Assembly: GCA_039545315.1 (NCBI GenBank)
Contig: BCIM01000009.1
Coordinates: forward strand, 496,001-560,000
Reading direction: 5' to 3'
Source of the DNA: Kondoa malvinella
Taxonomy: Eukaryota > Basidiomycota > Agaricostilbomycetes > Agaricostilbales > Kondoaceae
Length of the DNA stretch: 64,000 nt
Part shown: positions 11,855 to 21,622 of the stretch, piece by piece
Position numbering within the stretch: the stretch's first letter is position 1
How the letters are laid out: the number at the start of each line of letters is the position of its first letter
Program-made: the position numbers and the translations under genes
Notes under the pieces: model-generated
What the model was told of the DNA's origin: nothing
Seen by the model: only the letters and a program-made list of their open reading frames with translations
Database searches by the model: none

Positions 11855-12711
11855 ATGGACTTAGCTGCTGGCCCCGACAAGCTTTCTGCGTCGAACGATG
11901 CGAATCCCTTTCCACGTCTACCGGCGATACTCAAAGTATACGTGTCATACTATCATGGGAATGGCACGACAGAGGACATCATCGACCTGCAATTGCCCTA
12001 CCAAGCTATCAGAAAAGTGGGCGGCCATGTCGTCAGCGAAGTATTGGTCATTCGAGAGTTCGAGTATATGGAACCTACCTCCGCGCTCCTCCTAGTCAAT
12101 GGTCTTGACTACGTCAGCGCTAATCACCTATCCCTCGTACAGAGTCATAAGCCTGTCGTCACAGAGCCATATTCAACCAGCCTTGAAGGAGTTAAAGATT
12201 CGCCTGCTTGAATTGCACGCGTATCGGCATATACGCGAGCCACTTTGGCGGTTTCACCGATCTTTCCCTCGAGGACATTAGTATCAGTCTTGTGGCTAGT
12301 GAGCAGGAGGATTTCCATCGAGAAATTATCTTTGACGTTGTCTATAGCCGTCAATTGCGGACTTCCGGCTTGTCACCTAAGAACCTAGAAGTCCGCAAAT
12401 TGCTAAGCAAAAGAATACGTGGAACTGCAAAAATGCAACAAGGCTTCCCTACCCCTATATACCAAGAATGTGCCAATGAGCGCTGTCAGGGAAATGCATT
12501 ACCTTCATCTCTCAAGCAGTGTAGCAAGTGTCGGTCGAGGCGATATTGTAGTAGGTGAATACAGCTGTCCAAAGTGTATTGAAGGATGGCTAAGCAGCGG
12601 AACAGAGACTGCCAGCGTGCCCATTGGTCGAAGCACAAGGATGAGTGCACAGCTATGGCGGCTGCTCGCCTCGACGCTGAAGCCGCTCGATCGCCTGACG
12701 AGGAGGCATGA
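11855..12711 (+). CDS. MYND zinc-finger protein
   Basis: The C-terminal end is a MYND finger. The first half encodes QCSKCRSRRYCS, and after an intron at 12555-12605 come RDCQRAHWSKHKDEC. Joining them gives the expected C-x2-C ... C-x3-C ... H-x3-C spacing. The N-terminal part starts at the ATG at 11855 (MDLAAGPDK) and contains a coherent segment around 11905-12110 with no domain I recognise. The junction between about 12060 and 12200 is unresolved: the two flanking frames differ, and only a 134-base intron (12064-12197) or two small introns would join them. MYND domains mediate protein-protein contacts; no SET domain is visible here. It lies 143 bases upstream of the ACP gene on the same strand. 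Confidence 0.6.
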
Positions 12712-12854
12712 TGTTGATGGAAAGTCGAGCGCTAGAGAGGAGGCAGAAACTAGGAGGACATGTACATAGACGAGCGAGATCAGAACTTTATGCTTCATCG
12801 ATACTTGCATCTTCGTTTGGAAATCAACTTGTCGCCTGACAGAGCATATCAACC

Positions 12855-13458
12855 ATGTCAGCCTTCCGACTTCTCTCGCGCACAGCTGCCCGGCCAGTCT
12901 CAGCGGCCCTATACAGACCAACAACAGCCTTTGTCGCTCCAGTCAGGTTCTACGCTGCTGGAAGTGGATTGAGCAAGGATCAAATCAAAGACCGGGTCAC
13001 CGATGTGTTGAGGACTTTTGAGAAGGTCGACCCTGCCAAGGTTAGTATATTATACTCTAGAGCAAGCATTAGCGGCAGCACAAGAAGTCTGATCGCTACT
13101 TTTTTGTGTGAAATGCAGGTCACTTCTACCGCTGCTTTCACCACGGATCTCGGTTTGGACAGCCTGGACGCTGTAGAGGTCGTGTATGTGGTATTATAGA
13201 CTAGCTGTACTCAAGGCTGACTTGCTCTTTGGGTTAGTATGGCAATCGAGGAGGAATTCGCCGTAGAAATCTCGGATGAGGACGCAGAGTGCGTTCATGG
13301 CTCGATCTTGCAGTGTTCCTACTGACAGGCTGTGATTAGTAAAATCACCTCAGTGGGAGAAGCTATCGACTACATTGCAAAGACTCCAGAAGGTAGGTAA
13401 AGCGCTGTACAGTCTCGACCTGGACTGACAGGCCTGTCTTTTGTCTACAGCGCATTGA
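12855..13458 (+). CDS. ACP1: Mitochondrial acyl carrier protein (NDUFAB1/Acp1-like)
   Basis: A small carrier for mitochondrial type II fatty acid synthesis that is also a component of complex I and the Fe-S assembly machinery. The basic, acid-free N-terminus (SAFRLLSRTAARPVSAALYR) is a mitochondrial presequence. The phosphopantetheine site DLGLDSLDAVEVV contains the modified serine in DSL. The remaining helices follow (AIEEEFAVEISDEDAD, ITSVGEAIDYI). Exons: 12855-13040, 13119-13183, 13238-13288, 13340-13392, 13451-13458; the last carries only eight coding bases. The splice 13289-13339 uses donor GTGCGT and creates DADKIT. It converges with AspRS, 86 bases apart. Identification is firm. Confidence 0.93.
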
Positions 13459-13544
13459 AAGGGATAGATTGAGCTGGGAATGTGAATTGCATTTGACTAC
13501 ATTTACAACTCAACGTGCTATCGTTTCTATTTCTGCTGTTCTAT

Positions 13545-15790
13545 CTACTGTTTTGCCGCCCCTTCAGCTGTTGCCGGAACAGCACCTTCCTTCGCAATAG
13601 TCGCTTGAGCCAATTCAGCAGCAGACTTGTTGGCTGCGCTTGGGAAACTCCTCGGATCGCGAGGGAAGAGCGAGGCATGTCTGATGTTGCCTAGCTTGAG
13701 GAAAAGCATGACTACTCGCTCGAGACCTGCCAAGATCATCCCCAACAATTAGCCATAGCCAAAAAGGAGGGGTGTCACTGACCAATACCACCGCCAGCGT
13801 GAGGCGGACAGCCCCATCGGAATCCATCGACGTATTCCTTCATTCCTGGTGCATCAGGGTCAATACCTACTGAGCGCATGTTCTTCTCCAGTAACGGAGC
13901 GTGGTGGACACGCTGAGCGCCCGAAAGAATCTCTTCGCCGCGCATGAAAAAGTCGTACGAATTAGAAAGACGCTGTACAGGAAGAGGTTCCACTGAGCTA
14001 GATACAGCACAGCAAATTCTTCACGTACAGGATCAGCTGGGTCAGGCATAGTGTAGAAAGGTCGGACTGCAGAAGGGAACTTGTCGAGAATGTAATAGTC
14101 AGTGTCGTACTTTTCCTTGACCAGTTGGCCTAGGAAGCGTTCCGTCGGTGTGCTGTGTCTATCAGACTTGCGTTTCTGTATACAGTATTCGCAACTCACT
14201 CAAAGTCTTCATAGTCTGCCACTTCTCGCCCAGCTTCCCTCAACAGCTTGACCGCTTCCGGGAATTGCAGCACAACCGTCTCTTCTTTCCAAGTAAACGA
14301 CTCGCTAGGGAATTGCCTCCTGATCAACTCAATCTCCTTTCCATACTTTTCTTGCAGACCCTTGAAAATAGACTTCAACATGCCATCCAGCACAAACATG
14401 GCGTCATGATAATGCTCGTTGATCTGCAATTCCAAATCCAACCCGGTGAATTCGGTCATGTGTCGATGGGTATTGGAATCCTCCGCTCTGAAAACAGGAC
14501 CAATTTCATACACTCGTTCCATATCAGCCGCGATGCACATTTGTTTAGCGAGTTGAGGCGATTGAGCCAGGAAAGCGGGTCGTTTGAAATAGTCTACTTT
14601 GAAGACTGAGGAACCGGATTCGGTTGCTGCGCCTTGTAGTTTGGGCGTGTGTATTTCGATGAAATTTTGCGTATCGAGGTATGAGCGGAAGAGGTTGCCT
14701 ACTGCTGAAGTAAGGCGGAAGATGGCTTGGTTGGTAGGTGTCTATACGGCTCGATAAGGATTTGTACGCCTGTGAAGGTATGACTTACCCGTAGATCGAA
14801 AGGTCGAGCAGTAAGACGGGTATTAAGTTCTACTCGAACGAATTGGGAATCCTCCTGTGAGTAAGCAGAACAATTGAGCGCTCTAGAGCACATATGTACC
14901 TGCTTGCTCACCTTTTGGAAGTCTTCCTCAGGTCTAGCGGCATCTTCGAGTACGAAAGGTAGATCAGCAGTGACTTCGCATGAAAGATGGATCTGTGCTC
15001 CGCAGAAGATCTTACATCAGCCGAAGCTAAGCCAGCCAACTCCAGCGCACCTTGGTAATCTTGATCTCAGCATCCTGAACCGTAGTGCTCTTTATAGGCT
15101 CAGGCGCCTTCTGCACCGTCCCTTCGACCAACACCAAGCTCTCTTTACTGAGCGTACTAGCCCACTTGACCATCTGTTTGCTAACTTTCTCCGGTTCGAC
15201 AGAGAGCAGCGCTTGTATAGTCGCAGTTCGTTGGCGGAAAGTAAAAAAGGCCATTTTGGCAGATTGAGAGCGGAGGTTGTGTACTCGAGCGCGAAAGAAG
15301 ACAATTTCCCCTGCTTGTGAGGCGCCGATGGATTCGATTTGCGTGTAGGTCTGGTCTGTCAGTAATGGGCTTTTATCAGCGCGTGTTAAACGCAGATACA
15401 GCTTGTCACTGACTGGTCTTTTCCTGCGATTGATGCATTGGCAGCTTGCCATAGTTTTGAGTAGCGTAATCCTGTGCAGAAAACATGGTCTAGTACCTCC
15501 AGACAGAGGACAGCAGCGGATTCACGCACGACATCAGCAGCTTCTCTCGCAGCTCGCTCTTTGGCTTCCCTAGCTTCCCTTTCAATTCTCTTCTTCTCCT
15601 TTTCTGCCTCTTTAGCCATTCGCTTCAATTCTCCCTTGGAAGGTCCAGCAGGTGCTTCTCCCTCTGGTGCATTCGCAGCAGTGTTCACAGGCGTAGTCAT
15701 TATTGATCTCGCTGTTATATAGGTATATAGGTTACGGGAGATAGGTCTGATGGATCGTGGTATAGTTCTCAGGCAGCTCCGTACAGGCAT
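13545..15790 (-). CDS. DPS1: Aspartyl-tRNA synthetase, cytosolic class IIb, possible dual-targeting start
   Basis: Charges tRNA-Asp. A Lys/Glu/Arg-rich N-terminal extension ([20 protein letters not shown]) typical of fungal and animal AspRS precedes the OB-fold anticodon domain, which begins near [14 protein letters not shown]. Class II motif 2 is [18 protein letters not shown] and motif 3 [19 protein letters not shown] follows near the end. Exons: 15530-15790, 15414-15471, 15051-15355, 14912-14992, 14789-14854, 14200-14741, 14029-14152, 13783-13972, 13545-13726. Two in-frame ATGs exist. The one at 15700 gives the normal cytosolic start ([11 protein letters not shown]). The one at 15790 adds 30 residues with seven Arg and no acidic residue, which looks like a mitochondrial presequence. 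I give the longer span; the cytosolic form would end at 15700. Confidence 0.93.
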
Positions 15791-16311
15791 GCACGACTTT
15801 GCTCGTTCAAGTCCAAAAAAATGTTGATTCTGTATTTTCGAGACCAAGACTCCGAAGCTACTGCGAAGTCTGTTGGGGCCGGTGTTGCACTATACGCGGC
15901 CCAGCACGCTCGCAAAATCTTCACTCGAGCTGGTCTAGCGTCTCCTCGAGTCATGCAAAATATGCAATGCAACAGACTGGAGCTTCGTACTTGGTAGCAG
16001 CGTCATATCATGTCCGATGTAGAGACCTGTTCTCCGGAAGATGACAGCTCTCTCATCTGATGCTTCTTATTTTGCTCGCCTCCACTGTTTGCCTTTATTT
16101 TATTTCTCGCCCAGCTGGCTTCACAGCAAGCGTTGAGCTATCGCAGGCGTCAAAGCAGCCAGTTTGGGCCTATGCAGCGCTCCGCTTGCAGACACGTTGA
16201 TCCGCGTCGGCCTAATTGGACGCGTTCATCACAAATGACGATTTCTCACTTTTGCTTACTCTTGCTTCCGACTACCACTCTCGGACGTCGGACTTCACTC
16301 TAATCTATTCT
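15791..16311. promoter_or_regulatory. Divergent intergenic region, AspRS / phosphomannose isomerase paralog
   Basis: About 520 bases between two divergent starts. I see no additional gene and no clear conserved element. Confidence 0.4.
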
Positions 16312-18043
16312 ATGTCTTCTGAAGCACTCCCAGCAATCTTTCGCCTGTCATGCAAAGTCCAAGAATGTAAGTCCTTGCCAAATTCCGATGCTTATCACAT
16401 CCATGTCATTTATCGTTTTCTGTCTGATATTGGTCTGCCAGATCCGTGGGGAACTGTTGGACCTGAAAGTAGAATCTCACGCTACGCTTCTGCCACACCG
16501 GAGAACAATTTCAAGGCGAAAGAAGGACAGACATACGCGGAGCTTTGGATGGGTTCTGGTCAGTCCCTTTGCTTGAGGACAAGTCGGTGTGTACTGATCG
16601 AGCTGACAGCTCACCCAAACGGACCTTCTACCGCTTTGTTGCCTTCCGGACCTAAAGCCCTGCATGAAGTCATCCTCTCTGACCCAGAAAAGGTGTATGG
16701 CAAAGCTCTAAACCGCCTAACCGAGACTGGCCGCAAGAAAGGTCAGCTTCCTTTCCTCTTCAAAACGCTTTGTGCAGGCAAAGGTAAGCTTTCTCCCTTC
16801 CAAGTCCAGATCAAAACTGATTACGTTCCAGCCCTACCACTCCAGATCCACCCGGACAAGAAGCTAGCCGAGCTCATGTACAAAGACGCACCTGAAGATC
16901 TACCAGACGATAACCACAAACCTGAAATCGGACTCGCTTTATCTGAATTCTGGGCGTTCGCTTCCTTCCGCGAAACTGAAGTCATTCGCGATTCAGTCAA
17001 GCGAATTCCAGAACTCAAAGAAGCGCTAGGAGAAAGTGCAAAGGAGTTTTTGCAAGGCAGTCCTACGCAACAAAAGTTGAGGAATGCGGTTGCCAAAGTT
17101 TTGCAGAGGGGAAAAGATGAGAGTGATACCATGGCGCAATTGGTCAAAGGGCTCGCGAAGAGGTGCAAAGCGGATGGCGGCAAGGCTTTGGGCGTCGAGG
17201 GTGAAAGTGCCGATAAAGGATTGGCCGAAGTCTTCTGTATGCTCAACGATGTGAGTGTGCTCGGCTTTTTTTCGTCTCTTACTGATGAGGGTACTCAGGA
17301 CTACGAGGGAGATGCTGGTGCTTTCATCTGCGCTTTCTTCATGCACCTTTACAAGTTACAGCCTGGAGAATGTATTGTGAGTCTAAAGTTGCTCTACCTA
17401 AATGGAAGCTCATCATTATTTGGTGCAGTATGTCCCAGCTGATGGGTGAGTAGCATCTCTTTGCGTTCTTAAGAGCTGCAGTGATCCTCTTGACAGCATT
17501 CACGCCTGGTTCCGAGGAGGTAAGCCAAGCACTCTGTAGCACCAGCATGGCTGATGCGGCATATTATAGACTGCATCGAATGCATGGCCAACAGCGACAA
17601 CGTCATGAATGTCGCTTTCCAGGAGATCCGACAAGACATGCTCAACACCTTTAACCAAAATGTTCTTTGCCCAACCGATCACGCCGCCTCGCACTACCAC
17701 GTCAAGACTGAGCAATTCACTCGAGGAGGAGCTCAATACTCTACTCGCTTTGTTACGCCCTTCCATGAATTTGACATGATTCGCTCGCAAGTTCCTGCGT
17801 CGAAAGAAGAAAAGCATGGTGGTATCCAAGGACCCAGTATCGTGCTTGTCGAGAGCGGTGGTGGGGAGCTCAAAGCTGGCGGAAAGACTATCGAAGCCAA
17901 GCCTGGTGTTGTCTGTCAAGTTCTGGCTGGCGAGGAGCTGACCTTGATCGGTATGCTCTTCCTTTGAAATATCTCGTCGATGCTGATCGTTTCGAACAGC
18001 TGGGAAGGAAGGCATGCAGACCTACCGCTGCTTTGCCGAGTAG
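16312..18043 (+). CDS. Phosphomannose isomerase paralog lacking the VRAGLTPK motif
   Basis: Type I mannose-6-phosphate isomerase family, which interconverts fructose-6-P and mannose-6-P at the entry to GDP-mannose. Family landmarks: YPWGTVG near the N-terminus, YAELWMG, LPLQIHPDKKLAE (zinc ligands Gln and His), HKPEIGLAL (zinc ligand Glu), YVPADGIHAW (zinc ligand His) and CIECMANSDN. Directly after this, where functional enzymes have [10 protein letters not shown], the sequence reads NVMNVAFQEIRQ, so the catalytic Arg and Lys are absent. Exons inferred: 16312-16366, 16442-16558, 16610-16783, 16832-17250, 17299-17376, 17429-17445, 17497-17519, 17570-17950, 18000-18043, including exons of 17 and 23 bases. 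The start is the ATG at 16312 (MSSEALPAIFRLSC); upstream in-frame sequence has no family similarity. A canonical paralog lies at 51580-53227. Confidence 0.85.
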
Positions 18044-18148
18044 AACAAATAGAACATGCAAAAAAATGTGAAATGCAAAAAACTAGAATGTACATGCACC
18101 ATCGAAACCATCTACAACGCAAAGAATACTCTTTTCTTCCTTTCCCTT

Positions 18149-18726
18149 TCAGTTGTCCAACTTCATCTCTGCCAACAAACCTTGAGCAGCCCTGTCATTG
18201 CATCTGTTCCGTTCAGCGAGCGAAATCATGTCCTCTTCATCCACTTTCTGCCTTTTCGACCCATCTTTGCCCTTGTGCTCCTTCAAACCTGCATGCTTCT
18301 CTTTGCGACGTCGAGCTTTTGGCTTCTTGTCCTCTCTGGCGCGCTTTGGTTTTTGGATTGTTGTGAATGATTTGGGTAGAGCGTCAGGAGGTCCATCAGA
18401 TGCGGTAGAGGTGGAATTGTCTGGCATAAATGAATAAGAGCTTCTGCTACTGCTTTTGATGCCTCAGTCAAGCTCATGCAAAGGTTAAAAGGGACTTACG
18501 TCATGCTTTCATCGCTTTTCCCATCCTCGGAAGACCCTTTGCTGCCTTTGAAGATGAACATTTCCGGTAGTGAAGTCATTATACGTGCGAAAGAAGCAAG
18601 GACAGCACCGTAAACAATATACTTTTTGGGTCCGAGCGTCAATTTGCCAGTCATTGGCTCTCGAATGAATGGAAGAAAAGTGGTGCATGCTCGTAAGTGC
18701 TGTATTATCTCACGCTCGTGAATCAT
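18149..18726 (-). CDS. Basic hypothetical protein
   Basis: Not recognised. The reading from the ATG at 18726 (MIHEREIIQHLRACTTF) contains a moderately hydrophobic segment (YIVYGAVLASFARIMTSL), then a Ser-rich stretch and, after an intron at 18450-18499, a strongly Lys/Arg-rich region (KPKRAREDKKPKARRRKEKH) ending MKLDN. The tail resembles nuclear or ribosome-biogenesis factors in composition only. An open frame upstream on the same strand (18710-18982) encodes a hydrophobic N-terminus and may be an additional 5' exon, joined for instance through a GTGCAC donor near 18757. I could not confirm that. It converges with the phosphomannose isomerase gene 105 bases away. Confidence 0.55.
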
Positions 18727-19018
18727 GTAAGATCTTGCCAACGGTGGAGTGCACTAAATGCGATATAGAGGCATTGGATTTACCGAAGTGTACTAAAATG
18801 GGAGGGTCCAAGGCCTTGGACTCCCGCAGACTCTCTTCAGGATACGTAAAGAGCATGTGGGCAGAGGTAAGTCTTTCAACGAAGCCTGATACGGGCGAAG
18901 AAAGAACACGAAGAAGGACATGGGAAGTGAAAGCCAGAAGAGGCAGAGAAGTGCTGAGCCAAATGTGAATTGTCTGTCCCAAAAGCCGCTAGAATTACAT
19001 TGTGAGACCACTCGAGGA

Positions 19019-19725
19019 TCATACTAGCAGCGCGTTAGCTAGAGCGAGATGCTAACAAGAGAGAAGACTCACTCGATAGATTGTACTCGTATTCGCTCTC
19101 CGTCATCTGAGCGATCCACAATACCGAAGCTCTGCAGGTAGGTCCAGTCAGTCGACGTTTCGGGAACAGGTGAGAGACTCACGATAGCAGAATACACCCA
19201 TTCTGAACGACATTCGATACACCCCACCAAACGACTTGCTGCTCTGACCAATCCGGCAAGAGATACTTGATGACGAGTATCGTAATGCTCCCCGCCAATC
19301 CTCCAGCCATCAACGCAAACCCTAAGAACAGAAACAACCTCGCTCGCCAAGCTACACCTCCGCTTGACCAAGACGCATCGTCGCCCGTTAGATTAGACTT
19401 GTCAATGAGGTTGACGATGATCATGCCGAGCGTCGCAAAAAGACCAGGTAGCCAATCAGGAAATCGAACATGAACGGGGAAAGTATCGTAAGGCGCATCT
19501 GGTGGTGGAGCCGCTTTGGCAGAGAGGATGCAGGAGGATAAGAAGGCCCACCAGCCTACTGCGAACTAGATAGACAGCGGCATGAGTTGTGATGGTCAGT
19601 ATATCGGGAACTTGCAAGCTGACCAGTGCCCCAGCGGTGTACACGCCTAATTCGCGCTTCCTGCCTTTTAAAAGGGGAATCGAGGGCAGCGTAAAGAGGA
19701 ATGCGCTTCTTCTGCGTCTGTCCAT
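19019..19725 (-). CDS. VPS68: Vps68/TMEM50 family membrane protein (UPF0220)
   Basis: Four-span membrane protein family whose yeast member Vps68 acts with ESCRT-III in endosomal sorting. Signature stretches: KRELGVYTAGALFAVGWW, VRFPDWLPGLFATLGMI, VNLIDKSNLTGDD, ARLFLFLGFALMAGGLAGS, then VVWWGVSNVVQNGCI and the typical end ESEYEYNL. Exons inferred: 19624-19725, 19183-19565, 19073-19131 and a last few bases 19019-19023, after an intron with a GCTAAC branch point; the stop falls at 19019-19021. Reading through the last donor would add a different tail, but the conserved EYEYNL end supports this splice. The start ATG at 19725 gives MDRRRRSAFLF. Confidence 0.85.
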
Positions 19726-21202
19726 GATGATCAAAGTGATGGAAATCGAAAGACCCTGTTCAACCTCGAATGGCCAAGTTGTCTGTTGTCACTGTCGTCT
19801 CTTGATCATACTCTAGACGTCTACAATCGGTCTCCGTTCCTAGCAGCTGCTTGCTCGAACCGCAAATCCTAGCATTGGCCACGAATGTCGAATTCGCTGC
19901 ATTGACCGCAAAGAAACATATAGACAGAGCGCCGTGAGCTAGGCCTCTGAGTGCTTAGCAACTTAGCAGTATCCTCAGTCCTGGGGGGATCTCTGTCTGT
20001 ACAACGAATCTTCCTCTTGGTCCCAAGACACAACCGACATATTGCTTGTCACACCAAACTTGAAGAGCCTCAAGTTCCACAGCATGTAAATTATGTTTTC
20101 GGCTAGCCTAGCATTAGCGATGTCACGTCCCTTTCATCGCCACATATTCCTTTGATGAATGCATCTTTTCGTTATTTTGGGTTTCGAACCGCCCGCATTT
20201 GAGGGGCGAAATAGTAATTTAATCGGAAACGTTCCTTCTCTCACACTATCTACTAGTATACATCCATGTCAACCTATCCTCTGCTTCTCTGCCTTGTGCT
20301 CGCCCTGTGAAGTCTATAAAATCCTATTCAAATCTGAAATTCTCCTCTGCCCTTGCGAGGCTATTCTTTCTCGTTTCTTATGTGCATCTGAGATGGTCTC
20401 GTTGCCCAAGATGTGTTTCGCACGCTTTAATATAGGCTTCAAGCTGGTTGTAATGAAGACTCGTGGGCTTTCTCGTGATGAAATACAATCTGCTCAATCC
20501 GCTTGAACCGCGCCACTGCCTTCCGTTCGTTGGCTTGATGTGGCCTGGCATATACTAGCTTTCAGCGTCATTCTGGGCCCTGCCAATGCGTCTTCCAGCC
20601 TGTCTTCATGTGTTCGATATTAACGATGATCGATATTCTCGATTAGCATTGCTTCAAGCATATAGCTAGAAGCTTCGGTACAAGACTAACGTCCCGCCCC
20701 GGCCCAATCACCGCGCTCTCCTGGCATACTGTCTGTGGTGGTTCCCTCTACCGTTTCCTCACATTTGGCCGGCTGCTTTTCACCTTTTCCAACTCTGCTG
20801 CTGTCTTGCTCCCCCAGTATCCAACAATGCGCACTGCTGCGTAATGCCAGTCATCATGCAGGCGTTTGACTAGTTTGGCTTGCGCAATCTTATCTCTGTT
20901 TCCGAAGTTGTGATCTGTTGAAGGTGTAAAGCCGATCTGCATTTGTCATCGTTCCAGGAGGTATCGTCTGTGAGTAGCTGCGTAGCAGTGTGATACAGGA
21001 GTTCGAGCTGATGATCTGTTAGAGCCCGTTCTTCGTCTTTTTCTGCTTTTTCGATCGTTTCCTTTGGGGCCCTTTGCGAGTTGCTTGATCTCTTCGCTGA
21101 GCCTGTTTACGGTCAGTGAGACAGTTTGTATGGTTTTGAAAGACAAAAAGGTGGCAAACTATATTTATTTATATACGCCCAACAATTTCTAGCATATCAT
21201 CA
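19726..21202. other. Gene-poor 1.5 kb stretch with weak coding-like signal
   Basis: No gene is firmly supported. Two adjacent short minus-strand frames at 20748-21146 (see separate entry) look mildly coding-like. The rest contains scattered stops and no RNA gene I could recognise. Confidence 0.4.
20748..21146 (-). CDS. Possible small gene or remnant
   Basis: Not recognised. Two abutting frames on the minus strand encode NRLSEEIKQLAKGPKG followed by a basic run, and then QIGFTPSTDHNFGNRDK ... VKRLHDDWHYAAVRIVGYWG with end SSRPNVRKR. A third overlapping frame also stays open (LTDHQLELLYHTATQLL). Composition suggests past or present coding, but the pieces are in different frames without an obvious 50-base intron between them, so this may be a decayed gene. 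It lies just upstream of the tRNA-Ile gene. Confidence 0.25.
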
Positions 21203-21292
21203 GGTCGCTTAACTCAGTTGGTTAGAGTGCCGTACTAATACATTGTCGTATTGGTAATGCGGATGTCATGAGTTCAACCCTCATAGTGATCA
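21203..21292 (+). tRNA. tRNA-Ile (anticodon AAU) with a 16-base intron
   Basis: A complete cloverleaf folds. Acceptor stem GGTCGCT pairs with AGTGATC (two G-U pairs), discriminator A. D arm ACTC/GAGT with loop AGTTGGTTA. Anticodon stem CCGTA pairs with TGCGG, with loop CTAATA giving anticodon AAT. T arm ATGAG/CTCAT has the TTCAACC loop. The intron occupies 21241-21256 at the canonical site after position 37. A T5 run at 21293-21297 is a suitable Pol III terminator. Decodes AUU/AUC after A34 modification. Confidence 0.9.
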
Positions 21293-21622
21293 TTTTTGCC
21301 CTGTTCGTCCCTTGCCCATCCCTTTTTGCTCCTGGACGAGCCATGTGCTCTTGCGTTCTCGACTTGGTCTAGGAGGACGGAGATCTCAGCACTCACCACG
21401 TCATTATCAATGTCCTCGTGGTGATGGGGATGAGACAACCTGTGCAGAGAGGCTTATGGGCGCCAAGTAGACGCCTTTAAACAGCAATGAGCACATGCTT
21501 GAGAACCTACTGCCTGTTGCATTGCAGCAGCGCAAGGATTTAGCTCGTACAATGACGATAACGCATTCCCATTCTTCTCGACCTATTGACTTTCCGTATC
21601 GCTTGAGAACACTCCAATGCGA
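21293..21622. other. Spacer between tRNA-Ile and recombinase gene
   Basis: About 330 bases beginning with the Pol III T-run. No gene is recognised; this is the 3' flank of the minus-strand recombinase gene. Confidence 0.4.

Noticed and set aside
12601..12700. Continuous frame through the MYND intron
   Set aside because: It destroys the second half of the Cys/His pattern, whereas splicing 12555-12605 restores it exactly.
20159..20506. 115-codon plus-strand frame
   Set aside because: Cys/Leu/Ser-rich with no motif or splice signals and no neighbouring coding exons; treated as chance.
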